Assembly (NCBI GenBank): GCA_029204225.1 | Contig: CM055092.1 | Span: forward strand, 21,665,669 to 21,729,668 | Origin: Diphasiastrum complanatum | Taxonomy: Eukaryota > Streptophyta > Lycopodiopsida > Lycopodiales > Lycopodiaceae | Direction of reading: 5' to 3' | Length of the DNA stretch: 64,000 nt | Part shown: in pieces, positions 33,361 to 43,683 of the stretch | Numbering within the stretch: position 1 is the stretch's first letter | How the letters are laid out: each line of letters opens with the position of its first letter | Notes under the pieces: model-generated | The model's input: only the letters and a program-made list of their open reading frames with translations | Database searches by the model: none | What the model was told of the DNA's origin: nothing | Translations under genes and position numbers: made by a program

Positions 33361-34700
33361 TTCTAGGTATCAAAAAAATTTGATTATGGGTATCACAAAA
33401 TTCCGAACTTTGGGTATCAAAAAATCCCGTATCGAAAATTTTTTATTTTTGCTATCGAGAATTTACAGATTTTTCGAGTTGATCTGGTATGAAAACATTC
33501 TGTTTCTGGATTTCGATCTTTGGGTCGGACAAATTCGATATTGGATTTTTTCGATCTTCTGCTCAAAAATTTGAGCTTTCTATTTCTTGTTTATGTATAA
33601 GTACATGCAACTTTCAAAATGCTTTGAAAGTACTAATGAATTTTGTATTGATTGATGCGCTCTGAAGGTAATGTGATACACTGAGCTCACTATTTATAAC
33701 TGGACAATTTTTTTAAACAATGAAACTTTGCTTTCAAGCAAGGTCTTAGCATCTTGTTGGAGACCATAACTTTTGAGACCCTAACTTGCATGTTTGTTGG
33801 CTCTATCCTAGTTCATTGGATTTTTTTTGTCAAAAGTAGGAGTTCGTTTCTTCAGTCGTTTGAAATGGCATGTAGCTAGATCGTTCAAGCATATTTGATA
33901 AACTTCAAATAGACGCATTGATTTGTTGCCCTAATTTACTGGCAATGTCGCCCAAAATTAGCATCCACAAGCAATCTCAGCTCACTTAGTTGGTTGATGC
34001 TCACTGAGATAATTGTTAATTGATCTCACTATTTTTTTTTAGCCATGCAGTGTCAATAGGAGTGCGTTGGAGCTCACTGAGGGTGAACTTTTAAAACCGT
34101 TCACTTAGCTTAAGATTTGAGTAGCCAGATCGTTCAAGCATATTTGATAGGAGTGTTGAAAATTTCAAAAACTCTGAATAACAAAAATTCTGAATACTCT
34201 AGGTATCGAAAACTGGGTAGCAAAAATTTTAAAAACTCTGGGTATCGAAAAACTTTGGATATCGAATATGGATTTCGATCTTTGGGTCAGAAAAATCGAT
34301 ATTGGATTTTGTCGATATTATGCTCAAAAATTTGAGCTTTATTTTTCTTGGATTGATGCGCTTGTTGGGATCCTAACTGATCTTTTTCTTCTGAGCTTTT
34401 TGAGACCATAACTGATTTGTTGTCTCTCATAAACCTTCTGGAACATATTATTCGATTCCAAAAACATTCGATACCCAAAAATTTCGCTTTAAAATAAACC
34501 CGATTCCAAAATTTTTGACACCCAAAATTTTCTATTTTAAAAAAATTTACTGAGCTTCAATAGGAGTTCTTTAAAAACTAAAAATGACAGTCCAACTTTA
34601 AACTCGTTTTTCTAGATTGTTTCAATATCCAAAATTTTCGATTCTCAAAATTTTTGATTAAAAAAAAATCAATTCCAAAAAATCGATTTCCAAAAAAATT
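33360..34700. repeat. Dispersed GGGTATC(A/G)AAAA repeats, direct and inverted
   Basis: A segment at about 33440-33590 (TTTCGATCTTTGGGTC through CAAAAATTTGAGCTTT) recurs at about 34270-34345. Around both are short units built on GGGTATC(A/G)AAAA. At 34450-34700 the same words occur inverted (TTCGATACCCAAAAATTTCG). The arrangement suggests decayed terminal repeats of an unclassified element. Confidence 0.55.
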
Positions 34701-34733
34701 TGATTTTCGAAACCTGTTTTTTATGTTAGTAAG

Positions 34734-35021
34734 TTGAAACCCTCGTTGGAAGTTGGGAAAACCCTGGTCTCTGTGGAAGATCTAGTGGAGCTTCTTCGTG
34801 ATGCGTCTGCGAGTGGACCACCTGAACCCAAGGAGATTGTTAATAGTCGGCATAAAACTCTAAGGAATAGAGTGCTTCGGAAATTTTTAGTCAGGTGGAG
34901 GGGCAAATCAGAAGAAGAGGATATCTGGGAAAAGAAGGCTGATCTTCAAAATAATTTTCCAAATTTTTCTCTACAAGAAAAATTAAGTTTATGGGGGAAG
35001 GAATGTTACATACCTATGTAA
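34734..35021 (+). pseudogene. Gypsy chromodomain (integrase C-terminus)
   Basis: A 95-residue frame contains EIVNSRHKTLRNRVLRKFLV, RWRGKSEEEDIWEKKADLQ and NNFPNFSLQEKLSLWG, the typical end of chromovirus integrases: a chromodomain-like fold with the W-x-G-x-(S/P)-EEE-x-(T/I)-WE pattern, then an FPNF-x-LE/QEK tail. In active elements this domain directs integration to marked chromatin. The rest of integrase is missing upstream. A Gypsy gag-protease block starts only about 110 bp downstream. Confidence 0.82.
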
Positions 35022-35129
35022 CTAGCAGTACTTCAGTGATCCCTAGATGTTCATTTAGTATTGGGGGCTAAATGAATGGTTAACAATTCTAAGAAAACCA
35101 AGAAAAACTTTAAAAAACATCAAGGTGGC

Positions 35130-35630
35130 AAAGATATAACTGAACCAATGCTTCAATTGCAATGGCGAGGGTCACCCTGCACGAGATTGCATAAAAAAAC
35201 CAGCATCTACCATAAGTAATCTACTTCGAAGTAAAGAAATGAATGTACGTTTCCTTAGTTCTTTAGTTTGTGGACCTAATGACCTTATTTGCATTAAAGG
35301 TAAAGTTAAAGATCAAGTTGTTAATATCCTTTTTGACACAGGATCCACTCATAACTTTATTAATGTAAATTTGGTGTAGATGCTAAACCTTCCTACCAGA
35401 AAAAGTGAGAAAAAATACCGTGTGACAATGGCATCGGGAATCCATTCGGCATTTATGAATTATGTTGTTCTTGATGTAGAATTGCACATATAAAATTACT
35501 CTGAAAAACTAGAATTCCATATAGTTGCATTAGCTAGTGTGGATATTGTTCTCGGGCAACAATGGCATTTTGATGAGAATAAGTCATTGAAAATTGATTT
35601 TGTTAAAAAAATCTTTATATTTTATGCATG
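35130..35630 (+). pseudogene. Gypsy gag zinc knuckle and aspartic protease fragment
   Basis: The frame shows a canonical knuckle CFNCNGEGHPARDC near 35134, then a retropepsin: VVNILFDTGSTHNFINVNLV near 35320 with the catalytic DTG, and VDIVLGQQW near 35540, the conserved end of Gypsy proteases. In-frame stops occur after INVNLV and after VELHI. An upstream basic stretch (KKTKKNFKKHQGGKD) lies in another frame, implying an indel. RT and integrase do not follow. Confidence 0.8.
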
Positions 35631-36654
35631 AGGATTCTTTGATTAAGATCAAGGGTAGTTTCAGTGTTAACACAAATAATGTTAATCCTTATTCTAAACG
35701 GGACCTTAATTCAATAATGAAGAATTCCGATTTTAAAGTTTATTTATGTTTTCACAATGATTTCATTTGTTTCAATGATAATAAACTTAACATAAATGCT
35801 ATGAATATACCTAGTGAGAACACCACAGAGTTTGAAGCCTATAATGAAGCTCTTGGATGAACTAGTGATGGAAAATTGGTAATCTGACGATTTCTTCGCA
35901 TTATACATGCGTTTTCTAGTATGTAGTCCATCATTGATGAATATGCTACATGTAAATCAATGAAGAAGTTAGTTCACTTGCTAATGATTGGTCATGTGCA
36001 TTTGTACATTGTAATGCATGTGTTTTTTGGTTTACAGCTCAGCAATCCAACAACCTCATGTACACATCCTCATACAGGTCACCATTAAAAAAGACAGTTT
36101 TTATGTCTACTTGTTCAACATCCATATCACATATGGTTGTCTTAAAGATATAGTATTTTAGGTTATGTTAGGTGTAGTTCTATGTTAGGACACCTTAATG
36201 TATTTTAGGTTACATTATCCATGAAAAACAAAACTGATTCTCTTTAACATGGAGGATGGAGACTAAGTTGCAACTCATATCTCAAAACAACAAACTTTAG
36301 TAAGAGATTCAATAGGTTCAATAGTAAGAGAAGTGAAATTGTGAGTCATGTAATTGAACAATCTGATGGAGTCTTATGATAATTTGAATCATGTGATGAG
36401 TCCAATTTCAATGTAGAGTTCAATAAGGTCTCTCATACGTGTCCTTCTTCAAGAGGAAATTAGAAGAAAAGAACAAAATATTAGTATGTCAACATGGACT
36501 TGATTCTCTTCACAAGGGATATTATATGTTCTCTTGGACGCAATCAAACCCTAAATCATTGAGGGGTAGAGCTCTTGGCCAAGGACAGACTAGAGGCAAG
36601 GTCTATTATATGGTCTCTTGAGATTGTTGTTAGGTTCGCACCCTAAACATACAA
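35631..36654. other. AT-rich sequence with a small Copia RT relic
   Basis: The minus strand at about 36145-36050 reads MDVEQVDIKTVFFNGDLYED, then VYM, a Copia RT motif (usual form VDVKTAFLNGDLEEEVYM). Nothing else is recognisable, apart from an open frame at 35594-35860 that may be the tail of the Gypsy block. Confidence 0.5.
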
Positions 36655-37517
36655 TGATAAATTTTACAGTTTTTAGGACAATAATGATTGTACTTTACAA
36701 TCATAGAGAGTTATTGGTTGCTTAATCAATGAATCTATCAAGTTCTACACATTAGATCTTGATCTAGATTCACTACACTTGGATTTAAGCAAGAGCAATG
36801 GATCAACACATCGTTTTTTTAGTAAGAGCGGCTTCACACGTGTGGAGTACTGTCCACTGTACGGCCTACACCTGAAACAACAAGTACAATGATACTAGAT
36901 AGCAATCATGCATAAAAATCACAAGACAAATGACTAGAAATCTCACAAAAGTGTAGAGTGCAAAAGTCTCATCAATCTTCTTAGCAAAATGATGATCCTT
37001 TTATGGATCAAGTACATCCATGAGTCTGGTATAGTCCAGCAAGCCTTCACACGTGTGAAGAGTGCCACATCACTCAGATCTATCCATTTTATCCATCCTT
37101 GATCTTTATCCAATAGTTGACCTTCTAAAATATGACTAAAATCCAAAAAGCTAGTCTCCTAGAATATAGGAATATTTCCTACAAAATAGGATCTAAGGAA
37201 AATGGTCAACTCTTATCTTCTAGTACTCTATACACACGTGTGAACATCCACTTGTCATGTGGGAGCATTTACTCATGCACATGCAAGGAAAAGCTAATTT
37301 GTAGGTGACTAGTCAACTTGACTAAAAACTAGTCATTTCATGTTCACACTAACTAGAATGATACAAAATCAATTTGGATATATACAAACATGAAAAGTAC
37401 ATCCTTTCACACATGGGAACAGGCTCCACACATGTGAAATCATATCATCAACATATTCTAATGTTTGATCAATATTTACATGAACCAATGTCAAGTGAGA
37501 AGTGACAATTTTCAACA
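36655..37517 (-). repeat. 3' LTR of Copia D
   Basis: Contains several CACACGTGTG copies (36833-36846, 37046-37059 and 37232-37245). Near 37410 two further sites are changed to CACATG where the 5' LTR keeps CACGTG. Confidence 0.92.
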
Positions 37518-37530
37518 CTCCTCCTCACTT
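37518..37530 (-). other. Polypurine tract of Copia D
   Basis: The minus strand reads AAGTGAGGAGGAG directly before the 3' LTR. Confidence 0.8.
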
Positions 37531-38661
37531 CTAACTTGGCAAATCTAGTGTACATCTATCTACAATTCCAAGAGCATATCTTAACTTAAAAAATGGATCT
37601 TTGGACAATGGTTTGGTTAAGATATCAGCTATGCATTCGGATGATGGTACATGATGTAGTTGCACTTCCTTGGATTGTACCTTCTCCCTCACAAAGTGGT
37701 GAGCTATCTCAATATGCTTTGTTCTAGCATGGAAGATAGGATTTGAAGCAATTTGTTGAGAAGCTTGATTGTCACAAAATATGTAAGGGATCTCCTCGGC
37801 CTCTAGCACATGTAGTTCCATCAAGAGTCTTCTTAGCCATAGAAGCTCTTTGGTTGTTGAAGTCAATGCCTTGTACTCGGCTTCACAAGAAGATAGTGAG
37901 ATTGTATCTTGCTTTTTGGAAAGCCAAGATATCACTCCTCCACAAAGAAATGTTGCAAATGCACTAATGGACTTCCTATCCATCTTGTCACCTGCAAAAT
38001 CTGAATCCGAGTAGGCTCTCAAGTGCAAGTTAGATCCTTCATAAAGTATGCCAAAAAATCTAGTACTAGAAACATATCTAAGTACTCTCTTGGCACTTTT
38101 CCAATGATGAACTAAAGGAGCTTGCATACTTTGACTCAACTTGCTTACACAAAAACTTAAGTCAGGTCTAGTGATGGTTAAATAGATTAGAGAGCCTATA
38201 AGCTCCCTAAAGAGGGTGATGTCCTCAAAGGATGCTTCATCACCTTCATTAGTTGTTTTCACAACATGCTCCATAGGGGTGTCAATCCCCTTACAATCTT
38301 TCATACCAAATCTTTCAAGAATGGAAGTAGCGTACTTAGATTGATTTATGAAAGTACAATTGCTACTTCTAGACACTTCTATCCCAAGTATAAACTTTAG
38401 GAAGCCTAGATCTACCATCTTGAACTCACTAGATAAGTCAACTTTTACTTTGCCTATGCCATCATCATCATTTCCTGTCATAATGATGTCATCAACATAA
38501 AAAACCAAAATGATGATCTTTCCTTCATTACATTTGAAATATAAAGAAGGTTCATAAGCACTTAGTACAAAGCCAAGGGAATAGAGAAAATCATGCAACC
38601 TAGAGTACCAAGCTCTAGGTGCTTGCTTCAAGCCATATAGGCTCTTCCTTAAGTAGCACAC
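37531..38661 (-). CDS. Copia D RT C-part and RNase H
   Basis: A 376-residue frame begins within RT (CYLRKSLYGLKQAPRAWYSR) and carries the RT active site FYVDDIIMTGN near residue 55. It continues through ITRPDLSFCVSKLSQSMQ, then RNase H: YSDSDFAGDKMDRKSISAFA, SSCEAEYKALTSTTKELLWL and ADILTKPLSKDPFFKLRYAL. Catalytic Asp and Glu residues are present. It lies in a different frame from the upstream 946-residue frame, separated by a one-base-type indel. The stop lies just before the polypurine tract. Confidence 0.92.
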   Translation of the reverse strand: MCYLRKSLYGLKQAPRAWYSRLHDFLYSLGFVLSAYEPSLYFKCNEGKIIILVFYVDDIIMTGNDDDGIGKVKVDLSSEFKMVDLGFLKFILGIEVSRSSNCTFINQSKYATSILERFGMKDCKGIDTPMEHVVKTTNEGDEASFEDITLFRELIGSLIYLTITRPDLSFCVSKLSQSMQAPLVHHWKSAKRVLRYVSSTRFFGILYEGSNLHLRAYSDSDFAGDKMDRKSISAFATFLCGGVISWLSKKQDTISLSSCEAEYKALTSTTKELLWLRRLLMELHVLEAEEIPYIFCDNQASQQIASNPIFHARTKHIEIAHHFVREKVQSKEVQLHHVPSSECIADILTKPLSKDPFFKLRYALGIVDRCTLDLPS

Positions 38662-38671
38662 CTTTTGCTCC

Positions 38672-41512
38672 TCACCAACCTTGATGAGTCCCCTCGGGTT
38701 GCATCATGTAGATTTCCTCTTCTAAGAAGCCATTCAAGAAGGCATTTGTCACATCCATTTGGTAGAGTTCCCATTTGAACAAAGTAGCAATGCAAATGAT
38801 TAATCTAATAGTTACAAGCTTAGCTACAGGTGCAAATGATTCTTCATAATCCAATCCTTTTATTTGAAGAAATCCCTTAGCAACAAGCCTAGCTTTGTAT
38901 TTACTAATAGATCCATCTTGATTGTACTTAATTCTATAAATCCACTTACATGCAAGTGGTTTCTTTCCTCTTGGAAGATTTACAAGATTCCAAGTATGAT
39001 TCTCTTCTAATGCATCATACTCTACTTGCATTGCATCTCTCCAAACTTTAAATTTACATGCTTCTTCAAAAGATGATGGTTCTTCAATCAATGTAGCTAA
39101 AAAAGAGTAAGAGGTAGAAGATGTAGAGCCTTCCTTTTGCTTTCCCTTGTTCACATAGGTAAGCGTTGAGGGCTCGGCCTTGCTCCTTGATGATCTTCTT
39201 GGCCCCTTTTGACTCGGATCCAAATCTCCATCCTCGGGTTTGTCATGATCCTCCTCGGGTTTGTCAAGATCCTCCTCGGATTTGTCAAGATCTTCAATGC
39301 ACAATGGGTTAGATCCATTTGACAAGCTCTTAGCAAATTGTGACTCATCAAAAAGTACATCCTTGCTTACCTTTACTTTCTTGGATGTAGGATCATATAT
39401 CCTATATCCCTTGCTATTTTCTCCATAGCCAACAAAGATTCCTTTGAAGGAGGTAGCATCTTCTTTTCTTCTAGTCTCCAAAGGAATGTGTACATAACAT
39501 GTACATCCAAAGATCTTAAAATCTTTTACATTGGGTTTCTTATCAAACAAGGCTTGATAAGGTGAGATCCCATCTATAGCACTACTAGGAAGTCTATTAC
39601 ACAAATAATTAGCACATGTTATGGCTTCTCCCCAAAATGAGATGGGTAGTGATGCATCAAGCCTCAAGGACTTTGCACCCTCACATAGACTCCTATTTTT
39701 CCTCTCGACCACCCCATTTTGTTGAGGGGTGTAGGAACAAGTGTATTGTAACTTAATACCATTGATCTCACAAAAGTCTTTCATTTTATTGGAGGTGTAC
39801 TCTCCTCCATTATCACATCTTAGTGCTTTGATAGAAGTACTAAGTTGTTTCTCTACTAGAGACTTGAACTTAATGAAAGCTTCATAAACAAGACTTTTCT
39901 TTGATAGTAACTCAATCCATGTGAATCTAGTACAATCATCTATAAAAGTTACATACATCAAGGCACCTCCATTACTTGCATGTGAAAAACTATGTACATC
40001 AGAATGTATGAGATCCAAGGGAGAGAGAGATCTTGATGAAGATTTCTTGTAAGAAGATTTGTGTGACTTTTCAAGGCCACATGCCTCACACATTTTTCCA
40101 CACTTCTTGAAAGTTCTTGGTGGGCCGAGAGCTAGTTCCTTGCTTGCCATTGACTCCATAGATTGAAGATTAGGATGGCCTAATCTCTTATGCCAAAGCT
40201 CCACTTGAGTTAGTTCCTCCCTAGCCAAGTTCACACTTTCACTTGCAACATTAGCATCCAACTTGAAAAGTCTACCTTGCTTAATGCCACTAGCTATGCA
40301 CTTATCATTTTTCAAGATGGAACAAACTCCATTCTTGAAATGTACATCTAGTCCATTGTCCATTAATTGTCCTACACTAAGCAAGTTTCTTGAAATGGTA
40401 GGAACATACAAAACATTATCTAGATCTATCCTTTTAGATGTGCCTAAACAAAGAGGTATAGATCCTATGCCATCTATCTTGCATGCTTGATCACTAGCAG
40501 TGTATATTGACTTCTTAGAGTCATTACAAGATAGAAGAGTAGAAAAATAATGCTTGTTAAAGGACATGTGGGAACTAGCCCCACTATCTATCCACCATGT
40601 GTCTTGACTTGAAGTTGGTGTAGATGCAACCATTAAGGATGTGTTGAATCCATCCTCATATTCTTCCTCTTGAGCAATGTTCCCTTGATCTCCTTTGGCT
40701 TGTTGATTCTTATTCAAGTAGCATTCTGAGGCAAAGTGTCCTTTCTTTCCACAAAAGAAATACTTTAGTTTTGCCTTGTTCTTCACTTTGCCTTTGGAGG
40801 TAGATCCTCCATTCTTCATCTCGGCCTCCTTGCCTTGATTTTTCTTGAATGGATTTTGCTTTTTCTTGCCTTTAGATGTAAAGTTAGCTTTCTCCTCTCC
40901 TCCATTAAGTGACATGCTATCCATTCTTGTCTTGAGGTGTAGAAGCCTACTCTCCTCGGCCACAAGAACATTGTGCAACTTTTCAATGGATGGAAGAGAG
41001 TCTTGAATGGCAAATGGTTGGACTAAGTTGGTAAACTCATCACTTAGACCATTCAAAATGATTTGTACTAGTTCTTGATCTTGGATCTTCTCTCCTATTG
41101 CACTTAACTCCTTGTTAAGAGATTTGATCCTAAGAACATACTCTTGTCCACTCTCTCCACTTCCTTTCATGCTTTGGAAAACTTGATTTCTTAGCATGAG
41201 GATTCTTGAAGTATTGTTGGATTCATAAATGCTCTTTAATGAATCCCAAGCCTCTTTGGATGAGGTACAAGAAGACACCTCTTTCAAGAGGTCATTGCAT
41301 ACATTTAACTTTATGCAATGTAGAGCTAATCTTGCTCTCTTCTTGTATTTGGCTTGTTCTTGGGGAGTTTGAGGCTCTTCCTCTACTCCTTGAACTATGT
41401 CATATAGATCATGGATCACTAGGAGTGATTCCATTCTCACTTTCCAAATGGAATAATTTGTGGAAGTGAGTCTCTCACTTGATTCCATCAAATATCCACC
41501 CATGGATGACAT
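38672..41512 (-). CDS. Copia D gag, protease, integrase and RT N-part
   Basis: A 946-residue frame from ATG at 41512 (MSSMGGYLMESSERLTSTNY). Gag (DUF4219/UBN2) covers about residues 1-200. A zinc knuckle at about 250 reads YFFCGKKGHFASEC, with Tyr in place of the first Cys. Protease DSGASSHM is near 312. Integrase shows LWHKRLGHPNLQSMESM, CEACGLEKSHK, the first Asp in TFIDD, CDNGGEYTSNKM and NGVVERKNR. After an acidic linker with a short repeat, RT begins (KARLVAKGFLQIKGLDYEES, MDVTNAFLNGFLEEEIYM). The frame ends abruptly in a frameshifted tail. Apart from that indel and the knuckle change, the catalytic residues I can identify are intact. Confidence 0.93.
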   Translation of the reverse strand: MSSMGGYLMESSERLTSTNYSIWKVRMESLLVIHDLYDIVQGVEEEPQTPQEQAKYKKRARLALHCIKLNVCNDLLKEVSSCTSSKEAWDSLKSIYESNNTSRILMLRNQVFQSMKGSGESGQEYVLRIKSLNKELSAIGEKIQDQELVQIILNGLSDEFTNLVQPFAIQDSLPSIEKLHNVLVAEESRLLHLKTRMDSMSLNGGEEKANFTSKGKKKQNPFKKNQGKEAEMKNGGSTSKGKVKNKAKLKYFFCGKKGHFASECYLNKNQQAKGDQGNIAQEEEYEDGFNTSLMVASTPTSSQDTWWIDSGASSHMSFNKHYFSTLLSCNDSKKSIYTASDQACKIDGIGSIPLCLGTSKRIDLDNVLYVPTISRNLLSVGQLMDNGLDVHFKNGVCSILKNDKCIASGIKQGRLFKLDANVASESVNLAREELTQVELWHKRLGHPNLQSMESMASKELALGPPRTFKKCGKMCEACGLEKSHKSSYKKSSSRSLSPLDLIHSDVHSFSHASNGGALMYVTFIDDCTRFTWIELLSKKSLVYEAFIKFKSLVEKQLSTSIKALRCDNGGEYTSNKMKDFCEINGIKLQYTCSYTPQQNGVVERKNRSLCEGAKSLRLDASLPISFWGEAITCANYLCNRLPSSAIDGISPYQALFDKKPNVKDFKIFGCTCYVHIPLETRRKEDATSFKGIFVGYGENSKGYRIYDPTSKKVKVSKDVLFDESQFAKSLSNGSNPLCIEDLDKSEEDLDKPEEDHDKPEDGDLDPSQKGPRRSSRSKAEPSTLTYVNKGKQKEGSTSSTSYSFLATLIEEPSSFEEACKFKVWRDAMQVEYDALEENHTWNLVNLPRGKKPLACKWIYRIKYNQDGSISKYKARLVAKGFLQIKGLDYEESFAPVAKLVTIRLIICIATLFKWELYQMDVTNAFLNGFLEEEIYMMQPEGTHQGW
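39229..39296 (-). repeat. 21-bp minisatellite in the Copia D linker
   Basis: About three tandem units coding for the acidic heptad EEDLDKP or variants, between integrase and RT. Confidence 0.75.
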
Positions 41513-41933
41513 TTTAGAATGAATGCTCTTTTAAAAATCACAAAGATTTTTGAATTTTAAAAGATCTATGAAAAGGCCTAAAGCTTACTAGAATGCCTAT
41601 AGGCTTGTCTCTATCAAACTAGCACACAAGCTTGAATGATACTCAAAGATCTTACCAAAAATTTCTAGCTTTCACTCTCACAAAAAAATTGCTTTACACT
41701 TTTCTTAGAGATTTCACTTCAACTAAGGATCTGAACAAATCAGCCTCTTAAGATCTGATCTTAGACTCTAAAAAGAAATGCTTCAATGATCCAAAACACT
41801 ATCTGGTCATAGGCATTAGTTAGAATGAATCTAGATCAATACTATGCTTCAAAAAGCACAAAAAATGAACTAGTATACTGTGATTTTGGGACCAACAAAC
41901 ACAAAGTAACTTGAATTGAAAGTTGCTGTACGG

Positions 41934-41949
41934 TTTCACACGTGTGAAA
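41934..41949. promoter_or_regulatory. 16-bp G-box palindrome in the Copia D leader
   Basis: TTTCACACGTGTGAAA is a perfect palindrome around CACGTG, between the 5' LTR and gag. Confidence 0.5.
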
Positions 41950-42096
41950 AGTACATACACAGCCTCCAAGTCATTTTTATCCAAATGATTACAAGCTATC
42001 ACTCTAGAAGAACTCGCCCTCACTAGTATTGGCCAAAAAACAAATTTTGCCAATGATCTTTACAAGATTATGATTCAATGATCACTCTCTTACTTA

Positions 42097-42108
42097 GCTC
42101 TGATACCA
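42097..42108 (-). other. Primer-binding site of Copia D
   Basis: The minus strand reads TGGTATCAGAGC, immediately adjoining the LTR. Confidence 0.9.
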
Positions 42109-42976
42109 TGATAAATTTTACAGTTTTTAGGACAATAATGATTGTACTTTACAATCATAGAGAGTTATTGGTTGCTTAATCAATGAATCTATCAAGTTCT
42201 ACACATCACATTAGATCTTGATCTAGATTCACTACACTTGGATTTAAGCAAGAGCAATGGATCAACACGTCATTTTTTTAGTGAGAGCGGCTTCACACGT
42301 GTGGAGTACTGTCCACTGTATGGCCTGCACCTGAAACAACAAGTACAATGATACTAGATAGCAATCATGCATAAAAATCACAAGACAAATGACTAGAAAT
42401 CTCACAAAAGTGTAGAGTGCAAAAGTCTCATCAATCTTCTTAGCAAAATGATGATCCTTTTATGGATCAAGTACATCCATGAGTCTGGTACAGTCCAGCA
42501 GGCCTTCACACGTGTGAAGAGTGCCACATCACTCAGATCTATCCATTTTATCCATCCTTGATCCTTATCCAATAGTTGACCTTCTAGAATATGACTAAAA
42601 TCCAAAAAGCTAGTCTCCTAGAATATAGGAATATTCCCTACAAAATAGGATCTAAGGAAAATGGTCAACTCTTATCTTCTAGTACTCTATACACACGTGT
42701 GAATATCCACTTGTCATGTGGGAGCATTTACTCATGCACATGCAAGGAAAAGCTAATTTGTAGGTGACTAGTCAACTTGACTAAAAACTAGTCATTTCAT
42801 GTTCACACTAACTAGAATGATACAAAATCAATTTGGATATATACAAACATGAAAAGTACATCCTTTCACACGTGGTAACAGGCTCCACACGTGTGAAATC
42901 ATATCATCAACATATTCTAATGTTTGATCAATATTTACATGAACCAATGTCAAGTGAGAAGTGACAATTTTCAACA
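42109..42976 (-). repeat. 5' LTR of Copia D
   Basis: 868 bp. A TATA-like TATATATCC lies on the minus strand near 42840. G-box palindromes occur near 42287, 42505, 42687, 42866 and 42888. Confidence 0.92.
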
Positions 42977-42981
42977 TACAA

Positions 42982-43680
42982 CTTAAAACTTTTAAATCAC
43001 GAATCACAACTATCTATTGCAACTTTCAAATTTGTATTTTGTTCGATATTATTGTAGCTTGCTTGATACAAGTATCAAGTTAGTAGTTAGTTACAACAAC
43101 TTCCTTGTAGGTTGTTAGATCCTGGACAATGGATATTGAACATTGATTATTGGATTTGCTTGTCAGATGTCCAATATATTGTGAAATGATCGTTGATAAT
43201 TGATCAATCAAGTGTTACATGTATTATAATTTATGTCCACTATAATTTGTAAATTGTGTAGGTTGTGACAAACAATGCTGCAAATTGTCATGTGATGGGG
43301 AGGCTTGTTAATGAGGCCTATGCACTGCACATTGTCTTGATCTCGTGTTTGAAGACATAGCACAAATACCATGGATGCAGGAGATCACTGACACATGATG
43401 GTTCTGGATGAGATTTGTCACCAAGAGGCCTAGGGTCCTTAGTATGTTTAGGGTCCATAATTGACATTTTGAGACCAGCCCCTACCATGGCAACATCACA
43501 ATGAACCCATGGGTACTAACCTAGAGGTACATAGATGAGTCCAAGGAGGGAAACGTGTCGACAAAGTAAGGTTACGAAGCATGCACATTTGAATGAGGCT
43601 TAATATGGCAATGTCCATGCGGATGGATGTTTATCAGAGGGGTCTAGTGGAATCAATCTGTGACACTATCCATGTGTTGT
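42982..43680. other. Unclassified sequence beside Copia D
   Basis: AT-rich then mixed sequence with no recognisable gene or repeat end. Confidence 0.35.
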
Positions 43681-43683
43681 TTA

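Larger units (their letters stand above)
36655..42976 (-). mobile_element. Copia D, complete, nearly intact
   Basis: Minus-strand element with LTRs at 42976-42109 (5', 868 bp) and 37517-36655 (3', 863 bp), ends TGTTGAAAATT and AAATTTATCA, and perfect 5-bp duplication TACAA (36650-36654 and 42977-42981). A perfect primer site adjoins the 5' LTR and a purine tract adjoins the 3' LTR. By eye the LTRs differ by about 15 substitutions plus one 5-bp indel. The polyprotein is split by a single frameshift near 38670. Protein and purine-tract similarity place it in the same lineage as Copia A. Confidence 0.95.
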
